This document shows positions 1 to 5,623 of a DNA stretch of 7,664 nucleotides, one piece after another (position 1 is the first letter of the stretch; every line of letters begins with the position of its first letter). The stretch spans positions 2,665-10,328 of the forward strand of contig DAKU01000156.1 of NCBI GenBank assembly GCA_002508425.1, written 5' to 3'. The notes under the pieces are model-generated. The model ran no database searches and had not been told where the DNA came from. It saw only the letters and a list, made by a program, of their open reading frames with translations. Source of the stretch: Methanosarcinaceae archaeon UBA470 (GTDB taxonomy: Archaea > Halobacteriota > Methanosarcinia > Methanosarcinales > Methanosarcinaceae). The position numbers and the translations under genes were made by a program.

Positions 1-677
1 CATTTGAAAATCATGGCTGCTGTGATAGCCAATGACAGCACAGTCGCCCACGCTGCTCCTTTTATGCCCAATCCAAAAGTGTAAATGAATAACGGGTCTA
101 AAACAATATTTAGAACTGCTCCCAATACCATGGCATACATAGCACGTTTAGCATCACCCTCACTACGCAATATGGCACTTGCTACATTAATGAAGAATAT
201 GAGAATACCACCGGCAAATACTATACGACCGTAATCCATGGAGAGATTGACTGTCTTACCTGCCCCTGCAGCCAGAAAAATAGGTTTTGCAAAAAGGAAC
301 AGCGGCACAGTGACCAGCAATGTGAGCACTAGCATAAGGACCATACTGTGTACTGCAACATTGTCTGCAGCTCTCTTGTCCTTGGCCCCCAGTTTTCTGG
401 ATATAGCTGACCCACCGCCTAGGCCAAGACCTGTGGAAAGCGCGATCATTGCCATGAAGAAAGGAAAAACAAAACCAATTGCTGCAAGAGCGTCAGCACC
501 GAGACCTGAAACCCAGAAAGTGTCCACCAAATTGTACACTGTCTGTACGGACATGGCAAGCATCATAGGCATGCCTAATTTTAAGATAGCCTTTCTTGGA
601 TCTCCCATTAGTGTTCTGACACCTGCGGTCATATGACCTGATTTGTTGTCCTCACTTGTAACTGGACTTTCATTCAT
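1..677 (-). CDS. MATE family multidrug/Na+ (or H+) antiporter, N-terminal half (runs off left edge)
   Basis: The reverse strand from ATG 677-675 stays open to the window edge, giving about 225 residues, roughly half of a usual 450-480 residue MATE protein. After a hydrophilic leader it shows the family's opening pattern: GDPRKAILKLGMPMM, then VQTVYNLVDTFWVSGLGA, and a GLGLGGGSAISRKLGAKD loop after the second membrane span. About six hydrophobic segments are visible, matching the first of the two six-helix bundles. MATE pumps export cationic drugs and metabolites across the cytoplasmic membrane, driven by Na+ or H+. The gene overlaps the upstream MarR gene by 8 bases, so the two are almost certainly one transcript and translationally coupled. 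The ribosome site is weak (AGGA about 10 bases upstream). An in-frame ATG at 632-630 is an alternative start that would remove a poorly conserved leader. The family call is safe; the substrate and coupling ion are unknown. Confidence 0.93.
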   Translation of the reverse strand, partial: MNESPVTSEDNKSGHMTAGVRTLMGDPRKAILKLGMPMMLAMSVQTVYNLVDTFWVSGLGADALAAIGFVFPFFMAMIALSTGLGLGGGSAISRKLGAKDKRAADNVAVHSMVLMLVLTLLVTVPLFLFAKPIFLAAGAGKTVNLSMDYGRIVFAGGILIFFINVASAILRSEGDAKRAMYAMVLGAVLNIVLDPLFIYTFGLGIKGAAWATVLSLAITAAMIFK

Positions 678-1146
678 TTGCAGTCTTCCTGTTTTGATTC
701 CATTTTGAAATATTTGTTCCTGCTTTCTTGATCATGTTTCTGAAAGCCAGCTTTTCCTCATCAGTGAAACCTTCCAGCAGCATGTTATTCAGATCACTTG
801 AAACAGACCACACGATTTGTCCCATATCATGCCCCTGTTCTGTTAGAAATACCTTGTATGCCCTTTTGTCATCAGGATCTACAACCCTGCGTACATATCC
901 TGTATCCTCTAGCCGGGCTATGGACCTTGCACTAGTTGCCCTATCACATTTTAGAGCTGTTGCAAGATATTCCTGGCTAATGCCATCTTCATGTAGCAGC
1001 AGCATTAGAAAGGGAAATTGTGCATCGCCTATGCCATAAGGTTCCAGTTGTCGACCCATGAAGTTCCGAATAGATCTGAAAAGATGGGATACATCCCTGC
1101 CAATTGATTCCTGTGTTCTTAGTTGATCCATGAAATTAAAGTCCAT
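670..1146 (-). CDS. MarR family winged-helix transcriptional regulator
   Basis: This 158-residue protein has the normal MarR length and layout. An N-terminal dimerisation helix (about residues 12-35) is followed by a winged helix-turn-helix. The helix-turn-helix is about residues 57-80 (SQEYLATALKCDRATSARSI, then ARLE), and the wing is residues 84-102, with the family pattern DPDDKRAYKVFLTEQG including D90, D93 and R95. C-terminal helices complete the dimer interface. MarR proteins bind palindromes as dimers and usually repress their own operon until a small ligand binds. Here the downstream partner is a MATE efflux pump overlapping by 8 bases, so a drug-responsive efflux role is likely. The predicted leader is very short with no Shine-Dalgarno, consistent with a near-leaderless archaeal message. 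A second in-frame ATG (residue 6) is possible. The single cysteine C67 lies at the edge of the recognition helix; whether it senses redox is unknown. Confidence 0.92.
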   Translation of the reverse strand: MDFNFMDQLRTQESIGRDVSHLFRSIRNFMGRQLEPYGIGDAQFPFLMLLLHEDGISQEYLATALKCDRATSARSIARLEDTGYVRRVVDPDDKRAYKVFLTEQGHDMGQIVWSVSSDLNNMLLEGFTDEEKLAFRNMIKKAGTNISKWNQNRKTANE

Positions 1147-1150
1147 ATTG

Positions 1151-1177
1151 TTGCGTCTGCAATAATTGCGTAAGCAA
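1151..1177. promoter_or_regulatory. Candidate MarR auto-operator: two tandem TTGC-N4-GCAA palindromes
   Basis: TTGCGTCTGCAA (1151-1162) and TTGCGTAAGCAA (1166-1177) are separated by TAA. The whole 27 bases is also symmetric about A1164, because the inner halves form GCAATAATTGC. The element lies between the MarR TATA box (1182-1189) and the MarR start codon (1146), overlapping the predicted transcription start near 1159. A bound dimer, or two side by side, would block polymerase. The symmetry is seen directly; binding by the adjacent MarR protein is inferred. Confidence 0.7.
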
Positions 1178-1181
1178 CTAA

Positions 1182-1189
1182 TAAATATA
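1182..1189 (-). promoter_or_regulatory. TATA box of the marR-MATE operon
   Basis: On the reverse strand this reads TATATTTA, preceded by AAAGCGG as a weak BRE-like stretch. Counting about 26 bases downstream puts the transcription start near 1159, about 13 bases before the MarR ATG. There is no Shine-Dalgarno, so the message is probably leaderless or nearly so. Confidence 0.55.
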
Positions 1190-1229
1190 CCGCTTTAGTT
1201 TTCGCACATGATTAGATTTAGCTAAGATA

Positions 1230-1262
1230 TTTATATTCAGAAAAATATAATATATTTGGTGA
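1230..1262 (+). promoter_or_regulatory. Promoter and ribosome site of the hemerythrin gene
   Basis: TTTATATT (1230-1237) is a good archaeal TATA box, predicting a start near 1259, a few bases before ATG 1267. GGTGA at 1258-1262 matches the archaeal anti-Shine-Dalgarno with a short 4-base spacer. If transcription really starts near 1259, part of that site would be absent from the message, so either the start is slightly further upstream or the message is functionally leaderless. The rest of the 120-base gap (1147-1266) holds only this promoter and the divergent MarR promoter. Confidence 0.5.
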
Positions 1263-1266
1263 TTTA

Positions 1267-1674
1267 ATGTCGCTTATAACCTGGTCTGACAAGTATAGTG
1301 TGAATATAAAAGAGATAGATGAACAGCACAAGAAACTGGTTGGTATGATCAACGAGCTCCATGATGCGATGATGCATGCAAAGGGCAAAGAAGCATCTCT
1401 TGCTATCATCAATAAAATGGCTGATTATACAAAATATCATTTTTCCACTGAAGAGAAGTACATGAAGCAATTCGGATATCCGGATTATAACGCACATAAG
1501 CTCTCACATGAGAAATTCATTGAACAGGTGCTTGAGTTCAAAAAAGGATATGAAGATGGAAAAACCGGATTAAGCTACGACCTACTGAATTTCCTTAAGA
1601 ATTGGCTGGTCACTCATATACAATCCAGCGATAAGAAGTATACAGTTTTATTCAATGAAAAGGGACTTAATTGA
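1267..1674 (+). CDS. Bacteriohemerythrin (single-domain O2-binding di-iron protein)
   Basis: This 135-residue protein has the length of free-standing prokaryotic hemerythrins. It opens with the family's ITWSDKYSVNIKEIDEQHKKL and carries all seven di-iron ligands: H21, H58, E62 (in HFSTEEKYM), H77 and H81 (AHKLSH), H117 and D122 (HIQSSDKKY). It should fold as a soluble four-helix bundle that binds O2 reversibly at a non-heme di-iron centre. In methanogens such proteins are usually thought to scavenge, store or sense oxygen; that role is inferred here. It has no signal peptide and no fused sensor domain. It is a lone gene, divergent from the MarR-MATE operon and convergent with the ABC ATPase, with its own promoter and terminator. 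The start at 1267 is supported by GGTGA four bases upstream and by agreement with the family N-terminus. Confidence 0.96.
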   Translation: MSLITWSDKYSVNIKEIDEQHKKLVGMINELHDAMMHAKGKEASLAIINKMADYTKYHFSTEEKYMKQFGYPDYNAHKLSHEKFIEQVLEFKKGYEDGKTGLSYDLLNFLKNWLVTHIQSSDKKYTVLFNEKGLN

Positions 1675-1694
1675 TCCCTTTTAATCACTTTTTG
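1658..1694. terminator. Hairpin plus T-rich terminator between convergent genes
   Basis: AAAAGGGA (1658-1665) pairs perfectly with TCCCTTTT (1675-1682) around a 9-base loop that contains the hemerythrin TGA stop. On the plus strand it is followed by a second T-run (1690-1694). On the minus strand the stem also ends in TTTT, so it could stop the convergent ATPase transcript too. Archaeal termination depends mainly on T-runs, so the hairpin itself may be secondary. Confidence 0.55.
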
Positions 1695-1709
1695 AAGCTT
1701 ACAGGTATA

Positions 1710-1729
1710 TTAGCCATCATTATGGCTAA
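1710..1729. repeat. Inverted repeat across the ABC ATPase stop codon
   Basis: TTAGCCAT (1710-1717) and ATGGCTAA (1722-1729) form a perfect 8-base stem with a 4-base loop. The element begins at the ATPase stop codon. No T-run follows directly on either strand, so it may protect the message 3' end or assist the adjacent hairpin rather than terminate on its own. Confidence 0.4.
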
Positions 1730-2618
1730 GATCTACTCCCATAAGTTCGAGGAAAACCTCTTCCAGAGCAGGTTCTAGGGTACGCATTTCTATAATTCTG
1801 CCACCATTTGTGGCTACACGCCCTGTAATATCATTTACAACAGATATATCTGCTGTCAATAGCACGAACCTGTCTTCAAGACGTTTTACTCCTTCAACAT
1901 ACAGATCAGCAATATCTTCGATCATGAACTCCAGCCTGTAGAGCACCCTGGAGTGTTCTTTCCGTATCTGTGAAGCTGATCCAAGAGTTACTTGCCTGCC
2001 ATCTTTGATTATTAGAATCCTGTCACAAAGCTTTTCCATTTGATACAAGTTATGAGCACTGAAAATGATGGTCTTTCCACTTTTCTTTAGAGCTCTGATA
2101 TATTCAGTTATGAACCGGGAAGTCATAGGGTCAAGCCCTGAACCTGGTTCATCATAAATTAAAAGTTGTGGATCATTGATAAGAGACCGTGCGATAGCAA
2201 CCTTACGGCGCATGCCCTTAGAAAGATCACCGATCCTCTTACCTGCTGCATTAAGCGAAAGGTCAGTAAGCAGAGAATGTATCCTTTTTCTGGCAACGTG
2301 CTTGTCTACATCGTAAAGCTCCCCGAAAAAAAGCAGGTAATCTTCCACATACATACCTTCGTAAAGAGGAGATTCTTCCGGCAAGAATCCAAGGGTAGAT
2401 TTTACTCGTACAGGGTCTACAGGAATATCGATACCGTTTATCCGTATACTACCTGCTGTAGGATGTACCAGGCCACTGAGCATTTTCAGAGTAGTTGTTT
2501 TACCTGCACCATTAGGACCTACAATACCGAATATTTCGCCTTTTTCCACATTGAAACTTAACTGGTCCACGGCAACAAATTCACCGTATTCCTTTCTCAA
2601 GCCGTTCACTTCTATCAT
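1710..2618 (-). CDS. ABC-2 type transporter ATP-binding protein (NatA/CcmA-like)
   Basis: This 302-residue ATPase has every expected motif in order: Walker A GPNGAGKTT (34-42), signature LSKGM (132-136), Walker B LLIYDEP (152-158), D-loop SGLDP (160-164) and switch histidine H189 (SAHN). The Q-loop position holds E81 (FLPEES), a substitution I recall as common in NatA-like ATPases. A roughly 80-residue C-terminal extension after residue 220 ends in LEPALEEVFLELMG, as is usual for ATPases of ABC-2 exporters. It should hydrolyse ATP on the cytoplasmic face to drive the two permeases encoded divergently from it at 2685-5622. The start at 2618 gives the family N-terminus IEVNGLRKEYG. There is no Shine-Dalgarno, and the shared TATA element lies about 31 bases upstream, suggesting a near-leaderless message. 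The substrate is not determined. Confidence 0.95.
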   Translation of the reverse strand: MIEVNGLRKEYGEFVAVDQLSFNVEKGEIFGIVGPNGAGKTTTLKMLSGLVHPTAGSIRINGIDIPVDPVRVKSTLGFLPEESPLYEGMYVEDYLLFFGELYDVDKHVARKRIHSLLTDLSLNAAGKRIGDLSKGMRRKVAIARSLINDPQLLIYDEPGSGLDPMTSRFITEYIRALKKSGKTIIFSAHNLYQMEKLCDRILIIKDGRQVTLGSASQIRKEHSRVLYRLEFMIEDIADLYVEGVKRLEDRFVLLTADISVVNDITGRVATNGGRIIEMRTLEPALEEVFLELMGVDLSHNDG

Positions 2619-2642
2619 GTACAGAAAGAAAATAATACTTCA

Positions 2643-2656
2643 AATTATATATAATT
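2643..2656. promoter_or_regulatory. Shared palindromic TATA element for divergent ABC transporter transcripts
   Basis: AATTATATATAATT is a perfect 14-base palindrome in the 66-base gap between the ATPase start (2618) and the permease start (2685). Its centre is about 31 and 35 bases from the two start codons, right for a TATA box about 26 bases upstream of near-leaderless starts on both sides. Predicted starts are near 2623 (minus) and 2676 (plus). No other comparable TATA box lies in the gap. Bidirectional use is inferred from position and symmetry. Confidence 0.6.
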
Positions 2657-2684
2657 ACTTGATATTATTTTCTACTAACATTTA

Positions 2685-4529
2685 ATGTCTGCAATGGGAC
2701 TCGGACATTCTGTACGCTCCATACGTATTAATATAATAAATGCATTATATATTTTGATGTCAGGCTGGTATACAGTTGCTAAATGGGAATTTCTAAGATC
2801 TGGAATGAAGTTCAGCCGCAGGTCCGTGCTTGCGATCCTTTTCACATTACTGCTGCTTGCAGTTGTATCATATGCAGTATCTCTTACAGGCATGAACCTA
2901 GACCAAAAAATATACAGTGTTGCTTCCTCTTCACCAGCACTGAACAGTATCATAGCCAGCGATGACAGATTTGACGTATTTCCTACAGATAGCCAGGATG
3001 CAGACATAACAATTGCAGAGGACCGTGCATATCTTTCAGGAACAAAAAAATCAATTGCAGCTGCTGATGCCTTAGAGAAAGTGTTCATTAATTACAGAGA
3101 AACTGTCCTTTCATCGTACAACGACATCAATAATAGCCACCCAGTATGGGTTACGATCCATGACCTTGACAGGCCTGAAAGTTTCCAGGTGCTTGGAAGC
3201 GTTACAAAAAATGATGATCAGTATTCTGATACTGAGAATGGAAATACCGATGGTTTCGGAGAGCATGAAGGAAATTCAGTCATGGGTAAAAGAGCTTCAA
3301 CAACTATTTCACCTGAAGAACTGGAAGATCTGGAAAATACCAACTCTAAGACATTCTTTGAGAGGCAGACCATTGCCACACCTTCAAATTTCAATCCACC
3401 TATACCTTTCACAGCAATACTCTACTCCTTCCTGTTTATATTTCCGATATACTTTGTATCTCAGTTCTATTCTTCCAGCATAATGGAGGAGAGAACGAAC
3501 CGTAGATGTGAGCTGCTGCTTGTGGCACCACTCAGAAGCAGGGATATAGTGCTTGGGAAAACCATGCCGTATATACTCGTTGCCATGCTCCTGCTATCCA
3601 TAATATCTCTTTACATAGAAAGTCCTTCAGATATCCATGAATTGGGAACAGCCCTTGCAATGATAGCAGTGATATTTCCCGTATTGCTTCTGTTCTTTTC
3701 ATTATCTTTCATAGCAGCCATATTTTCCCGCAGCTTCAAAGAACTGACATTTGCTATGGTATTCTTCTCGGTGATCGTTTCTGGATACATATTCTTCCCT
3801 GCAATGTTCGCAAATGTGCATACAGTAAGCTCGATATCACCAATGACGCTTATAGTGAACCTGATAGAAAAGGGGAATATCAGTTTTGGAAAGTATGTAT
3901 TCTCTACACTGCCCTTTTATCTCGTTTCATTGAGCCTTTATGGTTTTGGCACTGCCATTTTCAGAGAAGAGGATCTTTTCAGCCAGAAGACGATCCCCGA
4001 AAAAGTTGTGGATTGTATGGAAACATTCCTGTCTTCACCATTAGGTTCCGTATTTGCCCTTAGCATTGTATCAATTCCTTTTGTATACATGGCCCAACTG
4101 ATGCTGATAGTGATGCTCTTTAACCTGCCTCTTCCTTACTCAATTATTGCAATGATAGTACTCTCGGCCTTGGTGGAAGAAATAGCAAAATCTATAGGAA
4201 TCTACACCATCATGAAAAGAAGGTTAAAACCAGCGGACCTGAAAACTGCAGGAATGCTTGCATTACTTGCAGGTGGTGGATTCTTCTTTGGAGAGAAACT
4301 CGTATCTGTGATAACTCTTGCACCCATAGCATCGTCAGCATTCGGATCAGTAATGACAATGGGAGCATTGCTTCTGATACCTCTATTATTACATGTAACA
4401 ACCACTGCAGTCACTTCTTTGGGAATGCACTTTACCGGTCACCGATATTATGTATTTTTCCTTTTAGTGGCAACGGCGATACATACTATGTACAATACTT
4501 ACCTGCTCAGGGGGATTCTTTTTGGATAA
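2685..4529 (+). CDS. ABC-2 permease fused to a C-terminal PrsW-type intramembrane protease domain
   Basis: This 614-residue membrane protein has two parts. Residues about 30-430 are a NatB-like ABC-2 permease: one membrane span (about 46-66), a large extracytoplasmic domain (about 70-238), then five or so spans. The cytoplasmic coupling loop EERTNRRCELLLVAPL (268-283) leads into RDIVLGK, and the unit ends near FREEDLFS (426-433). Residues about 440-614 are a further multi-span domain with all four motifs of the PrsW glutamic intramembrane protease family: EEIAK (E498, E499, K502), FFFGEK (F533, E537), H570 followed by G580 in an H-x9-G pattern, and HTMYN (H600, N604). It overlaps the next permease gene by 8 bases. 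The start is uncertain: ATG 2757 (residue 25, MSGWYTVAKWEF) fits the usual permease N-terminus better, while 2685 fits the shared TATA box; neither has a Shine-Dalgarno. The permease call is secure and the protease domain likely; catalysis is unproven. Confidence 0.9.
   Translation: MSAMGLGHSVRSIRINIINALYILMSGWYTVAKWEFLRSGMKFSRRSVLAILFTLLLLAVVSYAVSLTGMNLDQKIYSVASSSPALNSIIASDDRFDVFPTDSQDADITIAEDRAYLSGTKKSIAAADALEKVFINYRETVLSSYNDINNSHPVWVTIHDLDRPESFQVLGSVTKNDDQYSDTENGNTDGFGEHEGNSVMGKRASTTISPEELEDLENTNSKTFFERQTIATPSNFNPPIPFTAILYSFLFIFPIYFVSQFYSSSIMEERTNRRCELLLVAPLRSRDIVLGKTMPYILVAMLLLSIISLYIESPSDIHELGTALAMIAVIFPVLLLFFSLSFIAAIFSRSFKELTFAMVFFSVIVSGYIFFPAMFANVHTVSSISPMTLIVNLIEKGNISFGKYVFSTLPFYLVSLSLYGFGTAIFREEDLFSQKTIPEKVVDCMETFLSSPLGSVFALSIVSIPFVYMAQLMLIVMLFNLPLPYSIIAMIVLSALVEEIAKSIGIYTIMKRRLKPADLKTAGMLALLAGGGFFFGEKLVSVITLAPIASSAFGSVMTMGALLLIPLLLHVTTTAVTSLGMHFTGHRYYVFFLLVATAIHTMYNTYLLRGILFG
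2728..2737 (+). promoter_or_regulatory. Possible alternative TATA box for the shorter permease start
   Basis: TTAATATAAT lies about 25 bases before the in-frame ATG at 2757, which would give a leaderless message encoding the shorter permease. The surrounding AT-rich stretch (2726-2755) looks more like promoter than coding sequence. It is weaker than the palindromic element at 2643-2656. Confidence 0.25.
4509..4515 (+). promoter_or_regulatory. Ribosome binding site that sets the TTG start of the second permease
   Basis: AGGGGGA sits 6 bases before TTG 4522, inside the end of the first permease gene. The next in-frame ATG (4555) has no comparable site, so the TTG start is favoured, with coupling to translation of the upstream gene. 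Confidence 0.55.
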
Positions 4530-5622
4530 GACAAAAGTGTACCCGAAAAAGATAATGTCCATTGCCAGAAGGGAATACAGAGGTCTTTTGCTTGAAAAGA
4601 CATTCATGCTTTCCGTACTTGTCCAGTTGTTCATTGCTTCCTTTTCTGCCTTCCTTGTTGTAGGCCTTACATCCTTCTATGACCCTATGGCTCTGCAAGG
4701 CATGCAAATGAAAGAATCAAAGATAGGGGTTATTGGAGACAACGAAGGAGAACTATTCAAGCTGATGAAAATAAGCGATCTCGAGCCTGTTCAGTATGCA
4801 GATTTTGGGGAAGCATACACTGACTTCTATGACAGGAAAATAGATGCTATCATAAACATACCTAATGAAACGGCTGAAGGCAATAATCTGATCAATCTGG
4901 ACATATATTTACCCAGATCCGAACTCAAAGCAACTATTGTTTCCCTACAGTTGAAAAAGCCACTTGAGAAATTCGAGCAAAGTGTAAGAAGCTTGAGAAC
5001 TGCACGACTTGATGGCTACACACCTCTTGATATTCAGATAATGCGGGGGAATAAAGGTTCATCCTCCAGTAAACTGGAATTCATCTATGTAGCGCTTCTG
5101 CCATTACTTATGTTCACTCCTGCGTTCATATCCGGGGGACTTGTAATTGATATGATAACCGAAGAATTTGAACGCAAGACCCTGGAGTTGCTGCTTGCTT
5201 CCCCGGTATCATTCCTTGATATTGTAGGAGGAAAAACGCTGGTAGCGACTGCCATTGCACCTGTGCAGTCTATTGCATGGATATTGCTGCTGAGCCTTAA
5301 TGGGATACATATCGATAATTTTATTGAGATACTTCTTATAGTGACAATAGTGTCCCTGATATTGGCCACCTCGGGAAGTATTATAGCTGTATTGTGCAGA
5401 GAAAGAGGAACAGCCCAATTGTTCTATTCACTGATATTGATACTGCTGTTCATGTCATCATACCTGTACACTAATTCGCCTCTTAATCTTGTTTCAAGGC
5501 TTTCACTTGACAGCATAAGAGGTCTGGAAGCTTTTACATGGATTGCAGGATACATGTGCCTTGCTGTCCTGCTACTGTGGCTGCTGACCAAGGTAGTACA
5601 AAAACAACATATGAAGGTCTGA
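4522..5622 (+). CDS. ABC-2 type transporter permease (second subunit)
   Basis: This 366-residue protein has the NatB/ABC2_membrane_3 layout. There is a short cytoplasmic N-terminus with IARREYRGLLLEK, a first membrane span (about 29-49) and an extracytoplasmic domain (about 50-185). A cluster of spans starts at about 188, with the coupling loop EEFERKTLELLLASPVS (214-230) followed by FLDIVGGKTLVA. The last span ends in a basic tail. Together with the first permease it should form the membrane heterodimer energised by the divergent ATPase. Unlike the first permease it has no protease domain and stops at the usual length. The start is TTG at 4522, overlapping the upstream stop by 8 bases and supported by AGGGGGA; ATG 4555 (MSIARREY) is the alternative. 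The substrate is unknown. Exporters of this class move lipids, peptides, antibiotics or ions, and nothing in the sequence chooses among these. Confidence 0.93.
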   Translation: MDKTKVYPKKIMSIARREYRGLLLEKTFMLSVLVQLFIASFSAFLVVGLTSFYDPMALQGMQMKESKIGVIGDNEGELFKLMKISDLEPVQYADFGEAYTDFYDRKIDAIINIPNETAEGNNLINLDIYLPRSELKATIVSLQLKKPLEKFEQSVRSLRTARLDGYTPLDIQIMRGNKGSSSSKLEFIYVALLPLLMFTPAFISGGLVIDMITEEFERKTLELLLASPVSFLDIVGGKTLVATAIAPVQSIAWILLLSLNGIHIDNFIEILLIVTIVSLILATSGSIIAVLCRERGTAQLFYSLILILLFMSSYLYTNSPLNLVSRLSLDSIRGLEAFTWIAGYMCLAVLLLWLLTKVVQKQHMKV

Positions 5623-5623
5623 T

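Noticed and set aside
238..636. 132-residue open frame on the plus strand
   Set aside because: It lies opposite the MATE gene, has no membrane or domain logic, and the reverse strand gives a clear MATE protein over the same bases.
728..1039. 103-residue open frame on the plus strand
   Set aside because: Antisense to the MarR gene; low-complexity Ser-rich product with no ribosome site.
1218..1225. TTAGCTAA palindrome just upstream of the hemerythrin TATA box, considered as an operator
   Set aside because: Only 8 bases in AT-rich DNA, with no second copy nearby; expected by chance.
2675..3088. 137-residue open frame on the minus strand
   Set aside because: Antisense to the first permease and overlapping the shared promoter; the plus-strand product has recognisable family features.
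4021..4529. CPBP (Abi) protease as the identity of the permease C-terminal domain
   Set aside because: The motif is EExxK with FxxxE, H-x9-G and HxxxN, which fits PrsW better; CPBP has EExxxR and FxxxH.
4522..5622. Second permease as a duplicate of the first
   Set aside because: Both share the ABC-2 layout and coupling-loop pattern, but the extracytoplasmic domains differ in sequence and length, so they look like a heterodimer pair and not a recent duplication.
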